Shown: positions 35,949-50,700 of the stretch, piece by piece | How positions within the stretch are numbered: position 1 is the first letter of the stretch | Layout: each line of letters opens with the position of its first letter | NCBI GenBank assembly: GCA_025618425.1 | Contig: CM046844.1 | Location: 4,465,177-4,529,176 of the forward strand | DNA: 64,000 nucleotides | Direction of reading: 5' to 3' | Origin: Heliocidaris tuberculata | Taxonomy: Eukaryota; Echinodermata; Echinoidea; Camarodonta; Echinometridae | Program-made: the position numbers and the translations under genes | The notes under the pieces: generated by a model | Told to the model about the DNA's origin: nothing | Databases searched by the model: none | The model's input: the letters and a program-made list of their open reading frames with translations, nothing else

Positions 35949-37307
35949 TTATATTGAAAGAGAATTAGGGCCTACTTTCTGCTTGTTTTTCACTTTTCTT
36001 ACGTTGCTTACTATCTTGGCGGCCGCGGATTGAAAATTTTTGTTGCTCCACAAGAAAACGTAAGGCATTGTAGCTGAATAGATCGGCATGAAAAACGCAA
36101 ATAGACCCAGTCCTACGAAGATTTTCTCGCCAGCGACGGGTATGAAAGATACGATAGATGGCACAACCGATACGATCAGAACAGTATACATTAAGAGCAT
36201 CATCTTGATCAGTCGTAGTTCACTCTCAGCCATGACGTGTTTCCTCAGGTCTGCTCCCTTTTGGACCTTCTGTCCGGGACGTAATGTTGAAAAGCAACAC
36301 AATGACGAAGGTTGCTCCTCTGACTTTCCTGACTCGTCATCATCGTTACGAGTGTGTGTTTCGTGTATGTTGGCTTCCTCATGTTCTACGCTCTCTTCTT
36401 TAATTATGTGTGTGGGTACAATTTCATTCTGTTCTTCCATGGCACAAGATGGTCCTGGGAGGGTAATCGAATTGGTGCATCGGCTAAGAGCTACTGATCG
36501 GTCTGGTCGACTGACAGCAGATACATTTATTCCTTTTTGTTCTTTGATGTCAGCATTAAATGGAGAAGCTTGGCTTTCAAATGTCCTCCTGTGTGCTTTG
36601 ATGGCGCGAAGGGTGAAGAGGTGCATGGTGGGAACGATAATGATAGGCAGGAACCAAAAGGCTACAAGTGCATTGCTCACGATGATTATTCTTTCAGCGG
36701 TGGGGTGGTCATCATCATGATACACTTCGTAAAAATATAAAGACATCCAATAAAGTAAAGCTGTCACAATAGCTGCCAACCAAAGGCATACAAGGACACA
36801 GGCGATTCTTTTGCGGGGGACACACCAAGTACGGAAAGTGGACTTTGGACGCGTTATCAGCAGATATCGATTAGTGGCTACTGCACAGAGGCTGTACATT
36901 GATAGAACATTGGCTACATCCATTACGGCCACAATAGCAATGTTAGCGGCAAGAAATGTTTCAAAGTCGTCAATGTAAGTGAAGGTGAGAGTGACATACA
37001 TTGGGTTGACGAGAGCGGATGTGACTAGGTTGACGACCGATGCGTGAACCATGTAGACATTGATCGAATGCGCTCGTAGAGGGGGGTGCATGTAGAAAGC
37101 CAGAACAACCAGTCCATTTCCAATTGTTCCAAAGATGATCGTTATAGCAAAGAATAGTATTGCGCAGATACTCAAAGGATGGTTTATATCATTGTAATCG
37201 AATTCATCGGAATCAGAGGAATTCGATGAATTAAGCGATGAAGTCATAGAATCAGAATATTCCATGGTATCTGTTTCTTTCGGATTCTCATGTTCGACAT
37301 TTGACAA
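35949..37307 (-). CDS. Orphan class A GPCR, unit B copy
   Basis: Translation identical to the receptor at 2438-3796 over 452 residues: same seven membrane segments, NRY at 146-148, Asn93 in TM2, MPYVF in TM7 and long third intracellular loop. The same LINE fragment follows the stop codon. Identity at protein level fits either two alleles or a very recent duplicate. The start is the first methionine of the open frame; the membrane prediction does not depend on it, because the N-terminal 44 residues are extracellular and of low complexity. Confidence 0.9.
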   Translation of the reverse strand: MSNVEHENPKETDTMEYSDSMTSSLNSSNSSDSDEFDYNDINHPLSICAILFFAITIIFGTIGNGLVVLAFYMHPPLRAHSINVYMVHASVVNLVTSALVNPMYVTLTFTYIDDFETFLAANIAIVAVMDVANVLSMYSLCAVATNRYLLITRPKSTFRTWCVPRKRIACVLVCLWLAAIVTALLYWMSLYFYEVYHDDDHPTAERIIIVSNALVAFWFLPIIIVPTMHLFTLRAIKAHRRTFESQASPFNADIKEQKGINVSAVSRPDRSVALSRCTNSITLPGPSCAMEEQNEIVPTHIIKEESVEHEEANIHETHTRNDDDESGKSEEQPSSLCCFSTLRPGQKVQKGADLRKHVMAESELRLIKMMLLMYTVLIVSVVPSIVSFIPVAGEKIFVGLGLFAFFMPIYSATMPYVFLWSNKNFQSAAAKIVSNVRKVKNKQKVGPNSLSI

Positions 37308-37555
37308 TAAGTGATACTAAATTCTAGCTTGCATTTGAGTCACATGATCTGCATCGTCGTTGAGCGATTAATTAATTTTCGTCGATATTAACATCCTTTA
37401 ATACATTTTCAGTATTCATTTGTTTCTCGTCATCTTCTTATCAGTAGATTTCGTCACCTCCCTGAATATTAGAAATAACAGATAACAGATAATCATAGCG
37501 TTTTAAAGGAAAATGATGAAAAGTCAACACGATGTGATAACCCCAAGGGGGCGCC

Positions 37556-37742
37556 GACGTTTGCTCCTGCGACATTTGCTCCACAGTCCATATCTCGAAA
37601 GGTCAAAGGTTAAGGTCAAGGTCATGATTTTTTTTTCGGGACCATGTGAAGATTAGGATTAGAGTTAGGGTTAGGGTTAGGTTTAGGTTTAGGATGAGCA
37701 TGGCAAAGTTAGACCGGAGCAATTGTCGCAGGAGCAAATGTC
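37556..37742. mobile_element. MITE with telomere-like repeats, unit B copy
   Basis: As 4045-4232 with one G fewer just before the right terminal repeat (GACCGGAGC against GACCGGGAGC). Confidence 0.7.
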
Positions 37743-38374
37743 ATACATCCAACCCCAAGATATGCGTGGAGGCGTTCGAAACCGAACTCGTCGGGGATGT
37801 ATTCCACCCTCACAGGTGCCCCCAAATGAGGCGATTATAGAAAGTCTATTTTCAACCCTTTCGACTTTCACAACACTGTGTATTACCTTTATCTGCCTTT
37901 ATATGTAAATGTATATCAACAATTGAGAATGTTGTTTAGCATTAACGTTGTGGACATGCATGACTGATAAACAAGGCCTTTATAAAAATAAACAGCATCA
38001 ATTTATGCATAATGGTATATAGGTAAAGTCTAAGCCTCTTGGGTATACTTATGGGGGAAATGAAACTGGGCCTTGCCTTTACAGTCAGTGGAATAGAAAC
38101 TGACGTGAATGGTCTTTTCTAAAAAAAAATCCCCTTCATTTCATCAAGAATAACAAGAAAATTTCGCCGCTGCCATCAAAATGTCATCATTGTGGTGGCA
38201 GCGGTGGGATTGATTTTTTCCTTTTGCATAAAGATTCATAGTAAGTTCGGTGTAGTAAAATTGTAGTGAGGAAAACTTCAGTTGTATCCATTTACACCAA
38301 AATAGTAAACGTCATAGTACATTTTGTCAAGTTTGTTTGATGAAGAGCAGTGACTGCTAAAGCTGAGAGAGAAG

Positions 38375-38424
<50 letters not shown>

Positions 38425-38914
38425 GGAAGAGAAATAAGGGGGAGTAAGAAAGTAAGGGAAAGAAATAGACTTTCCAAAAACAGAGAGAGGGAGAGAAAAA
38501 AAGGTGTTCATAACAGAACACAAAATGGAAGAGGTGAAGCTGAAAATGAGAAAAGCTGTATGTCAGAACGGTTATTGTTCATGATCGAAAATCTCACTTA
38601 CCTAGATCTAGTCGTCCCATCAGTGGATCACCATAATACATCATCGACAATCACAGACGATAATGAACATCGTCTGACTCAGATCACTCCCACTCGATCT
38701 GTTACAACGCTTTGTCATTATCCACGACCGTCCGTCACTAAAAATTGCAAATTACGGGATAGTCAATTGTATTGACGGAAACGAGATAAAATGTATACTT
38801 ATAATTATGATCATATTACATGACAGATCAGTCGTGTGTCGCGCCTGTCGCGCCTGCACAGAAATAAGGTATATTGAAACCGGTAACGTAGATATGGGGC
38901 ACGGGGGTACCCCT

Positions 38915-38945
<31 letters not shown>

Positions 38946-39215
38946 CTGCTCTGTCACCTTCTTCCTCCCTCTCCTCTATCTCTGTCACTTATATCTTTTA
39001 GCACAAGTAGAAAAAAAAGTGATGAAAAAGTGATGAAACTGTTAATACGTACACAAAAAGGTGAAGCGGAGGCTGAGGCGAGCAGATTCACGTCTTCTTT
39101 GGTGTGTCTATCATTATAGATCAAATGATGACATATGTAAACAGGTAAGTGGTTTCTCTTCTTCATGCTATAGAATTTCTTTAATTCGAAATTTCTCTAT
39201 TTTAAGATATTATCA

Positions 39216-39291
<76 letters not shown>

Positions 39292-39397
39292 CATCATCAT
39301 CATCATCATCATTAATATTATCATTATCATTATAGTTGTTATTATAATTTTATTATCTCTTCTTTCATCAGTCTTTCTCTCTCTCTCCCTCCCTCTC

Positions 39398-39440
<43 letters not shown>

Positions 39441-39590
39441 GTCTCTCTCGTTTCTATTCTTAAACTGAATCTGTGCACTTATCCATTCTCTCTGTGAGAT
39501 GCACTATTTTCATCAAAAAGGTTACATGACCAAACTTGGGGTGTATTTAAGGCTTTGAATTCAATTCCCACAAATATATGTAGAACGCAT
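37743..39590. repeat. Microsatellite-rich spacer, unit B
   Basis: Equivalent of 4233-6063: (TA)n near 38380-38421, (TC)n near 38926-38945, (TTA)n/(TCA)n near 39217-39315 (longer TTA run than unit A) and (TC)n near 39375-39438. Confidence 0.75.
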
Positions 39591-39706
39591 ACTCCGGCGA
39601 CAGTAATTGCTCCGCGGTCAATATACACTAATCGAAATCTTGATTTCAACCCTGGACCAAACACTACCTAACCCTAACCCCAAACCCTAAACTTTATCCT
39701 ATATCC

Positions 39707-39871
39707 AGGATTTTGTAAGGGGGGGGGGGGCACACGAATCTCAGAAAATTTTCTGAAAATAAATAAATAAGAAAATTATCAGTTCTGAAAGGGGGCACAA
39801 TGTACACTTTTCTTTCAACAGGGGTAGGGGGGGGGGCACGGGCCGGAAGTGCCCCCCTAAATCTGCCTCTG
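39707..39871. mobile_element. Degraded hAT-like MITE relic, unit B
   Basis: Equivalent of 6180-6349 with a shorter poly-G run. The same imperfect 8-bp flanks lie at 39699-39706 and 39872-39879. Confidence 0.55.
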
Positions 39872-41276
39872 CTATATCATTGACGAAATAAAGCAAATGA
39901 GCCAGAGCTTTATAAGAAAGTGCAGGCCTAACGCGCTATACAGTGACATAATATACTAAGTTGTACATAATTTACCCAACTTTTTAGCTTCTCATGAAAA
40001 AATCATGACCTCTGTAACCTTCAAATTTATTTCATAGTAAAGCATGTCTTGTAGATTAGTTTTTCAGGGTTACACCATGTAATTCTTTCTACAATTCAGT
40101 TTCTCCACCATGAAAGTGTCGCTGATACTTCATTGTAAAGCATGTCTTGTTTTCTATCTTAATGATACTTTATTTAAAACTTTGCTGCCCCCAAAAGACT
40201 GAGCATGCACGAGACAGAATTTTAAACAATCTCTGGATAATCTCCTTTTATCAAGTTTGGGCTGAAACAAGGCATTCGTCAAAAGCCATTATGCATTAAT
40301 TTCGTAAAGCCAAGGTATCATAATAATAAGTTTAAAAAACAACAAAAAACACTTCCTTTTTTATTTATTATATATTTGTGAATTTGAATAACGAAAGAGT
40401 AATGTCGATTCAAACTACAGAAAGTTGCTATTACAAGCATTATTTATGATATTTTCCATGTCATGATCATGACGACATAAATGGCTTCCCGAGTCCGCAT
40501 CTCTTTCTGTCTCGGGTCGTTCACAGTGGACAAACATTATTCAGGATGGTATCTATCATGAAAGCTCACTGTCAATCAATTCCGTATTTTGAAAAACGTG
40601 TCCGTCCTTGTATTTCTTTATAGCCTTTAAGGTTTGAAAACCATTGATTTCATGTGTTATTCGAGTTACATACCTTATTCAGACAAGATAATACAATTGC
40701 CGAAATGAACAGGTTTTTGTAGCAAGATGACAAAAATTCTTGCAACCAGTACAAATAAATTCAGATTGGTTTCTAAATTTAATGAAGAACCTGTGACAGC
40801 TCGGTTGAATTGAATATATTGAAACGTGAATCAGAATTTCACCTTTTAAAGGTTTTTAGACGTAATTCCATCATACACATATGTAGCTTTGACCCATATT
40901 CGCTGCAGATATGGGAGATTTTTACAATACGTTTTGGAAACTCCGGTGCTCAGTCATCCGTGGAAAAAACATTATGAATCAAGGTAATTTAGGTTACTGC
41001 TTAATATCAAATATATTTGAGGGTCATAGAGATTGTACATTTCATGTGCCCCTTCACTTTTTTGAGTAGACACGCTAAAAAAATCTCGGAAAAAAGGCTC
41101 GAAAATTGTCATTAATGAGTGAAATCAGATCCGCCCCCCCCCCCCCCCACTTTCAAAAAACGCGTTTGATACAAATCTACCGAGCTTGAGTATATACATA
41201 CTGATACGTTTGCCTTCAATTTATTTATAAGCCATTCGGATTAGTCTCATATAAAACTATTTTCCCCTGGCTATAC

Positions 41277-42419
41277 CAGTGGCGTATCTACGGGAGTGGC
41301 ATGCAGGGGCGCGTCTCCCGGACGGCACTTGAAGGGGGAGCACCAAAAAAAAAAAAAAAAAAAAAAAAACGCGAAAGAAAGAAGGAAAAAGAGGAGAAAA
41401 TGAAGAAAAATTATTATCATCAAGGATTTTGCGCCCTCATCCAGAGGTTAAATTCATTAGAAGTGCAGTTTTGAGGGTTTAAAAAGCCCGATGGCTTTGC
41501 TTCATCGCATATGTTGCATGCTCCAGGATCTCGTAATTTCGCGCCCCAGTACAGGATTTACAATGTAGTTTTATAAATTGCGTTTTTAAAGGTTTCAAAG
41601 TTTTAAAAATAAATAAAATGTAATTCTTGTTTCTTTGCTCGCTATCATGTAAGTTTCATCACCCTTTTGTCATGTTTGTTAAATATTGCGCTACAGTATA
41701 GGATAAAGTGTATAAGATAGTATTTGCAAAGTTTCAGTTACAACATTTTGAAAGAACTCCTTTCGGTAGGAGTGTCGATCCGTGTTCATGATTGGGGGGG
41801 GGGAGGGTGTGAGAGGGGGTATCCCCCCTCCCACATCAGGGACTTTTTCAAAAATCTGTCTCTAAAACTTGCGTTTTAGAGCATCCAAAATGGTTTTTAA
41901 TAAAAAGAAGGAATGCACGGATCTACACCAATGGACAGAACCCCTTAATTGAGAATAACAATACGAGCTAACGAATTTTCTTCGATATTTTCGCATTGAA
42001 ATTATGTCATTTCTTAATATTTCCTTACTTCTAATCATTAACGAATGTGAGGGTATTTCAAGATCAAACATAAGATTTGGATTATTATTAGTTATTAGTA
42101 TCATGATTCTTCTTTATTTTATCCAAATTGGGGGGATGATAATGCAGGTCATCCCCCCACCTCATTTTTTTTTTTTTGGGGGGGGCGATATATACCCCCA
42201 TCCCCCCACCCGGATCGACACCCATGCCTGGATAAAATGAATAATAAAATGCTTTTGGGGGGGGTTAAAAATGTAAAGAAAAAAATAAATACAGCTCGTT
42301 GGCTCGCTCGCTTTGCTCCCTTGCTTGTACAATAACGTAGATAAGTTTGGGCAGGTGGGGGGGGGGGGGGGGCGCAACTTCATTGTTTTCTCCGGGCGCC
42401 GTGTCTAGATACGCCACTG
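41277..42419. mobile_element. hAT-like element, unit B copy
   Basis: Same termini and nested inverted pair as 7752-8882. It carries extra sequence near 41703-41718 (AAAGTGTATAAGATAG) that unit A lacks. Confidence 0.6.
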
Positions 42420-42644
42420 CCGCTATGGGTCTACACCCCACTTAGCATGGGTAATTGTCACCAGAGCAAAATTAATCACTATGTTAAATTGCTATGAATT
42501 TTGGCGCATTCAACAATTAATTGCCTTCATATCTTTTGAGCAGCTAACTAGAATAGCTGAAGACAGTACGTTTTGGAGAACCTGTGTCTCAAGATCCATC
42601 ACATTGTCGACCCAACGGCCTCCAAGCTATCGGAAACCGATAGA

Positions 42645-42723
<79 letters not shown>

Positions 42724-42732
42724 TTATTATAT

Positions 42733-42769
<37 letters not shown>

Positions 42770-44008
42770 ATCTGTGTGACTTGTGCTTAAAACATTGTGA
42801 AAATTCGGCTTCTTTTCATGAAATCTTCATAAATTCCCTTTTTAGCTTTTGATCACACCTAATCAACCTAATCACGCCTAATCAACCAAATGGAGACCCG
42901 CTTAATTTTATAAAGAAACATTATCATATGTTTTTAAACTAGTTACCTTGATTGCAATTAGTGAAAGTGCCGTCCATATTTCATCTAGCTTTTGATAACG
43001 GCCTAGCAAATAGGGCCTATTCGTTTCCCGCTTGCACATCTACACACAAAAGAAACAAGGTCTAACCTTGTCTGGGCATCTGCTAATTACTCAACGCGAT
43101 GCAATTAGTTTACTATTATTCTTTTTAAATTCTGACTTGATAAGTGGTGTAGCGTACGTAGGTCCCATCCATAGAGATCCTGTCTATTATAGGATCTCTC
43201 TGGTACTGTATTGATCCCTTCCTCTTCCAGGAGCAACGCCACTGGGCATTATATTTTATTTGCTATTCAGCATTTACCTATATTAACTCAGAACAATTAT
43301 TTCCAATCGGACCCGCTTTCGAATCAACGTCCATGGTCAGTACCTTTATACTTTTAGATTCTATACTGAAGGGAAGGTTATAAACTATTTAGGCACTGAC
43401 GTGTTTTTCCTCTAATATACAAAGTCTGAATGAATTTAATAATATATCTCTTAATAAACCCCATTCTGTTGAAAGCTAATTGCAGTCTTTCACACGGTAC
43501 TTTTATTCCATACACAAAAGCATCCTGTCACTTGAAATATTATTTTGCTGGAATGTCAAAATCACCGTCGCTGTTTATTTTCTTTGCCCTGTTGTCATCC
43601 CACCATTACCTTTATCACCACCACCACCACCACCACCACCACAACCACCACCACCACCACCACCACCATCATCATCATTTAATAATATTAATATCACATA
43701 CTTATAGTGTGCATATCATATGTACCTATGTGCTATAATGGAATGAAAGTAAGCAAAAAGGATAGAGAAGATTAAGAAGCGTGAGATACACTCAACATAC
43801 TTCCTCTAGTTACCTGTTAAGTGCAATATTTTCAATTCTAAGGCTGTTCTTGAAAATGTTGACCGAAATTGCATGGTTTATGGGATCAAATGAGGAAGAA
43901 TACTAATACTTATCATCATTATCGTCATCATCACCTTCTCCACCCCCCCCCCCCCCCCCATCTCCCAGTCCTAAAGATGAACAGACGGCACTAATTGTAT
44001 GATGTAGG
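42420..44008. other. Gene-free spacer with microsatellites, unit B
   Basis: Equivalent of 8883-10465. The (CAC)n tract at about 43615-43675 has an ACAACC interruption that unit A lacks. Confidence 0.6.
42649..42767. repeat. (TA)n and (TG)n microsatellite, unit B
   Basis: Equivalent of 9109-9225 with different lengths of both parts. Confidence 0.95.
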
Positions 44009-44788
44009 CAGTGGCGTATTTAGGTATTCTGCGCCCGGGGCAAACTATCATATCTGCGTCCCCCCCCCTACCTCCCCCCATGCCCAAACTCAGATTAATG
44101 AGCGTCTTTAATTCAGCAATGATGGCACTACATGTAAAAGAGTTTTGATGCACATAACCTGGGGTTGTTAGCCCAAATTTGATGAGTTATTGTATATGCG
44201 AGGGAGTAACGCGACCGAGCAGCAGTTTTTTTTTTTCCTTTTCACCCCTCAAATTGAAATTTTTTATGTAGGCCTATTTTACCCTTACAAAAAAAAAAAA
44301 AAAAAAAAATCCAAGGGAATACAGCAACCTAGCAATAGATTAAAAAAATTTTTTTTGAACATTCCTATTTTGGGGGAGTAAAATGAATGAAAAACCCTGA
44401 CAAAATATATTTGAGGAATTGAGTAAGGCAAGTGCAAGGCAACTTTATGATTTCTTTCGAATGTTCTACACTAGTGCTTTCTATGCACTTATATCACAGG
44501 GGTGCAAAATTGAACAAGCTCCTGCCTTATGCAGTGGGGGGGGGGGGGGGGGGGGGGGCAAAGCAACTAGAGTCAATTAATGGTTAACACTTTAAAAACG
44601 CCATTAGGGGCACAAAATAGCTAGATTTTGAACATAATTATGCAAAGGAGCAAAGCGACTGAGCTATAGAAAAATTTTGCATTTCAAACCCTTTTATAAA
44701 ACACAATTTCTTATGCATTTTGTCTTGTATTTCTCCCCCTTTTCTTTCTTACTTTTGCGTTTTTTGCGCCCCCGTAGATACGCCACTG
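44009..44788. mobile_element. hAT MITE with 8-bp target duplication, unit B
   Basis: Same element as 10466-11257, with GATGTAGG at 44001-44008 and 44789-44796. About 12 bp shorter, largely from a shorter poly-G tract near 44535-44558. Confidence 0.85.
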
Positions 44789-44796
44789 GATGTAGG

Positions 44797-47785
44797 AAGG
44801 CTTTTGTGTCAGCACATTTTTACATCTAAGTCTAAGCCCTTGGATATTGTACTACACTTTGAAAATGTTTGTTTCTGTTTTCATCATAAGCATGTTAAAG
44901 TAGATATTCATTGATTTTTAAAACTGACAATTAAGTTTCATTATTGCGTAGGTGAAGCTTAGACCGGACAAGTTTGTCAAAATTCGACGCTTGCAAACAT
45001 TCGAAGTAATGATTATTATCAATTACAAATTGCTAAAATACAGCCCCGACATAGTACCTGAACAGTTCTCCGAAAGCCGCTGAAATGTGTGACGTCAAAG
45101 ACAGGACGTTAATTGCACAAGCAGACGATGTCCCATAACATCTCACATATTTTCAGTGCCTGTTTTGTCATCTTCTCTTCAGTTATTTCACTTCACTAGC
45201 ATTAGTCTATTATGTTTAATACATATATTGCCTCACTCTAAAACCATGCATGGGTTTATTTGGATGGAAAATGAAGCGTTACAAGAATAAAGGAATCAGT
45301 TGCTTGTAAACAAAATAGGCGCCATTGCATTCACAGCTGCATACACCGCTGGACGTTCGGCGTTGAAGGAGGGATGAATACCGTCCTTGCAATCATTCAG
45401 CGGGCTTTTCAATTTGAAAGTGTGGTTTCTTTGATTGTTCATTAACCCTCGTCCTATATATTTACAAACAAAAGATTTCAGTAATCAGAATCTGTTTCAT
45501 TCCCATTTTAGAATGGTGTGAAATATGGGCACGTTTGAATACACTAAATTCTTTATAATTTGAGAAATAACTGCACCGCACTTATGTTCATTCTTTATGG
45601 GACGTCGTCTGCTTGGACAGGATTGCTCCCTTTATTGACGTCATTGAAACATTATTTTTTTGGCGAAGCGCTTGTATATCGCAGATGCTGGGAGGTAGTT
45701 TTATTTGTATTATTGTTTAATTACCTGATATGTAGTTGACTTTAAACTGATACGATTGCTATCTGTTAACTTGCCAGTTTCTAGTGATACATTATTTATC
45801 ATATTTGTGATTTTCTTTGAATGTGTACTTTAACAAACCTCATGACCATATGCATACAGACACATCTTTATGGGGGGGGGGGGGGGGGGGGGGATATTCG
45901 GGCACCGCGCTGCCCAAATATGAGGTGGTGCTTGCCCGAATATTGGAATGTTAGAAATCATCTGGGGGCTGCAGCCCCCCCCCCACACACACACACCTTG
46001 TACACCTGAGACTGTGTATTCTAATGGTCAGAACTATCAGTTCAATTTTCCATCTGTCTCTGTTAATTATGGATTTTAAACTTCTGGCAATTCCATTTAG
46101 GAGATGTCACTTTACTGAAACTCAGTTTATATTATGACCACAACTCAAAACTAATACAAATGTTAATTAGCACAAAATCAATTACACATTGTCATCAGCA
46201 TTCATTCTTAAGAAACCAATATTTAGAACAAACGATTACATTCACCAGTTTATTGCATAAGAAAATTGTCTTACAATTTATTTACAAGGAAATAGAAAGA
46301 AATTTACCACAAAATACATACAATGTTCGACAAGATAGTGAAGCAGGAGAAACTAGTGAACAATGTCAGGTGACCCAGAAACATGACTAAACCCAGGGCC
46401 AACCCATAAAGATACAAACCTTCATTGTAACTTTTATTAATGTCAATAATTATTTAACCCAGACTACTGATGTTTGCTTATCAGCAGCAAAATACACATT
46501 TGTGAATAATAAACATTATATCTCACATACCATGAATCTTGCAACACGATTGGTCAAAATCAGGTCACACGACAAAGGATAGATTGTCATTGTAGCCATT
46601 GTAGGAATGGTAAATACTGTCCCACATGAAAAAGTCTCTTTTTTGCTGATGCCACATACACACTAAGTCAATGGTCACGGTTTTGCAAAATATCAGTGTT
46701 CTTATATTGGAGTTTTAAATGCACAATCACATATGTATAGGCCATTGTGGCATAGGACTATGCAAAGATGGTGTGCCGATAGTTAAGGGTTCCATAAGAA
46801 TTCAACAATTCTGTACATGCGTGGATCTTGCTGAATAAATATCTAGGTCAGCGTAACTTTACTAAAAGCATTGTCAATGAAGAATACATAGCAAATAATC
46901 ACTGCCTTTAATACTCGGGTGGATGGGTGCACAAACTATGCTTGCCTCGGTCTTGGTGATCTTGAGGACCATACTTGGCACATGATCTTCTCTTGCTGCA
47001 AGTGGCTTGAGATGTTAGAAGCCCTGAGATTTGCTTAATACCTGGCCATCTTTCTTTATTAAAATAACAATGTGTTTGCTCAAATTTTGAAGAGAAATAT
47101 GGCAAACTTTGTGTCTGAAATGATATAAGACTAATCAGTAAATGAATAGTAAAGGAAATCTTGTTCAATTTTTAAGTCAAATCTTAGGGTTGCAGATATT
47201 TAGCGCCCCATCGTACTACAATTTTCAAAGGCATTAGCACCTACAGGTAAGATGTGAAAGTTCTGAGATAACTGAAAAGTTCATTTATCTTGATGAAGAA
47301 ACATTCCTAGCTTTGTCACTATTGCTGGTTTTTAAAATTAGGCAAACTGTCTGAAAAGAGCACTCACAGATGATGTGGTTTATCTAAGCCAGGTAAACAT
47401 TCCAGATATCACTGAAGGAGAATTATCTCATTTCAAACTAATTCAATGAAGGCTTTTTGGCAAATTAATGCTTCCATCTAGATTCATCCTCAAGTCTACC
47501 AACACTTTCATCTTTACTATGACCGCGGAAATGAAGCTTTTTTTAGTCCACTTTGTACACAAAGCATAATAACACAAAAATAGGGCAAGTCCAAGGTATT
47601 TTGATGCCCCATAATGCTGCAAGTATCATTATCCTTGATATTTGTCTGATCAAAGCACTTGATAAATCATTCAGCAGGTACTCTAATTAACTCTGATGAT
47701 GTCAGTAACATACGGGACATAATACATTGGACTTGCCCAATACAATAAGTTTACAAGTCTTGACATTTCAACGGAAAGATGTTGC
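44797..47785. other. Spacer downstream of CSTF1, unit B
   Basis: Equivalent of 11266-14263. At 45976-46035 unit B has a C-run and (CA)n where unit A has unrelated AT-rich sequence. Otherwise closely similar, including the candidate poly-A signals on the minus strand. Confidence 0.4.
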
Positions 47786-50700
47786 TTAGTTGGAGTCAGT
47801 TCGATGATACCAGAATCTTGCTCTGAAATCATCACTACATGTCACAAAGCCTGGCCCAGTCGGGGAATGAATGATGCAACTTACAACATTGTTGTGACCT
47901 GAGAATGAAAACAAAATGAAAAATATTAACCCATTGCCTATGGAAACCAGGGGGGTGATTCACTAACTGGGATCGATATCATTCCTAAAATCAATTTTCG
48001 GGATTGATTTCATTCCCAGCTTAAAATTAATTCCACCTTACTGATTCACTAAATCGCTTTTAGGATGGAATCAATTTTATCATGAATATATATGAGCGCA
48101 AATGAATATTTACGAGCGCACTCATTCCAACCAATCAACGTACTCAAATTTCAGTCACCGCCCCTCAGTCACCCGACCTAATTCTCTACTTAGCGCGTAG
48201 CTAGTGCGCGTTACCTAGCTACTGCATTAATTGCGCGCACGCATCGACTGGACATACACAGGGCTAGGGCCTATGGCTAGGGCAATGGGCGTGCAGGCAG
48301 GCACAGCGTAGCCGCACCCAGGTTGGGGCGCGGGCGGGCATGCAGTGGATCGTGGAGTGACCGTTTGTGATTGTTAGGAGCGATCCGGATCACTCCCAAC
48401 CTTAAAATCAATTCAGAGGCTGGAATCAATCCCAAATACCTTAGTGAATCAGTCACTAAAAGCGATATTGCTCTTAGGATGGATATTGTTCCTAAAATTG
48501 ATTTTTTTCTTATTTGGGATTAATTTTAGCTGTTAGTGAATCACCCCCCAGGTCATTCCTGTATTAAGCCTATGGAAATTAGATAATTTGGTAGTTAAGG
48601 GGTTAAAAATGTAGGCAACACAAATTTCAGCAACAACAACAAAAATGAGACCACTGGATACTACTCTGAGGCAACTCTTAAATGGGCATTGAATCTTTGG
48701 CTTTAGTGAAACATACATGTAGAAGTCACAGAATAATATAAACAGATTTATAAGTCAAGGATAGGTTGGATATTCTTCAAGTTAAGTTGGCCACCCATAG
48801 TAGATTGGAAGTTCACACCATGGTTTGAGTTTAAAGTGATTTGATAACTTTGTAGAGGCTTGATAAAATCTGAGCTGCCTGGCCTTACATGCTATCAGTG
48901 TATATAATATGGTGTAAAAATGAAGCCCAGGAAAAAAGAAAGCACTTCAAAATGCATCATGTGCTTCACAAAAGTAAACATATGCAAGTGACCGGAAATG
49001 CCAGACTCATTTCTCCCCATAGACTCAGTGTTAGACTAAAGCATATGGCCATACACTTTCGTAAATGGGAGTATTCAGTCATACATGTAGATATCTTAAA
49101 GCTCATGTAGAGTATTGGTAGCAAAAAGGAAATTGGAAAGAAACATGTTAAATATAGTCTCATGTTGTTCTCCTTGTATCAAAAGATGTCTGTAAGAGAT
49201 CATTTGGTATTCCATCTATGATTTCTGGTGAATTTCAGTGTAAATATCTGTAAGGAATGCTTGATCACTGCCATTATGCTAGGACCATTCCACCCCCACG
49301 GCTCCCCGTACAGCAATCTTGGGGCTTCGCAAAGAGACAGCGTGTGTGCACTGTGTGTAGCTACTCATCATTGGTTTTACACGTGTGTGTACAGTGTATG
49401 GCACATGCTGCCTTTGTTGGGATTTTACGTGCCTGTCCCGGCACATAAATTAGTTTTTGCCTCTTATTTGTTTAATATTAAACTTTAGGAGGCGAAATCT
49501 GCACAGTGTCTTAGTATTGCTAGTATCTTGCTATTTATCAATAAAAACTGAAGAAATCTGACGAACAGTTTTTGAGGGCTTACCAAAACTTTACATGACC
49601 TTTAATAATAGCATGATATATTTGAAAACCTTTCTATGCCTGGCTATTTATTTATCCTTCTGAACATCATTATACAAGACAGATATCAAAATTCAACAAT
49701 TTATTAAATCAAGCCTCCACAAAGTTACAGAATCCCTTTAAACCATCTTTGTGAATTCAGGCCAATGTCTCTATGGTTGGAGACAAATCTTACCTAATGA
49801 TAACAACTTGTTTCTCTCTGCATTCCTGGAATCCCAGCAACATAAACTCAAAGTCTTCTCATCTGGGAAGAATACTACACAGAAAAAAAAAAAAAAACAA
49901 AAACAAATACAATATGGCAAGTCTAGTTTTTCATTATGCAGCAAGATAAGCATTTCATCATTCAACCCATGTAGACTATAAAGCACGACCATAAATCAAT
50001 ACCTAGCATTTGAATTTTTAGGACAAATGAATAAACATCATAACCCTTCGGATTCTGCTGCTTCCCCTCTTTCTCCCTCTCTCTCTCTTCTGTACAGAGC
50101 TCTCCCTCTCACCTCTTCTTCCCTCCCTCAACCCCCCCCCCTCTCTCTCACACACACTCTCTCTCCATCTCTGTCTGTCTGTCTGTCTCCCTCCCTCTCT
50201 CTTACTTTCTTATAAGCACATAGAGTAAGCCACCTCTCTTTGCCTTTACCATATCTGTATGAATGATCAAAACCTGGGCCCTGTTTCATAAAACTCGTCA
50301 TCAATCACAAGTGGCAATAACTGTTATAAGCTACTGAAATCCTTGCATCTGATTGGCTGAGAGCAAATTTGTCGGTAAAAATCACCACCAAGACACTTGA
50401 TGAAACGCCCCCCTGTTCTCTACCCCTGCCCCCACACACCATATAGATACCCATCCCTCTCTCTCTTCACACCTGACGTTGATCTTGACCATCTGTAAAA
50501 AAAAAAAAAAAAAAAAAAAAGCCAACTGTTCTTTATCCTCCTCACATACACATAAAGCTAACCAATTCCTGTATCATAATCCTTTATACGACTGAGGATT
50601 AATCTCTCCCTGCCTCTTCCACCGGCCTTCAAACACCAAGCACCTCTCTCTTACCATAATCCTCTGTGTGATTGAAGACTGCCTGCGTAGTAGTCTTCTG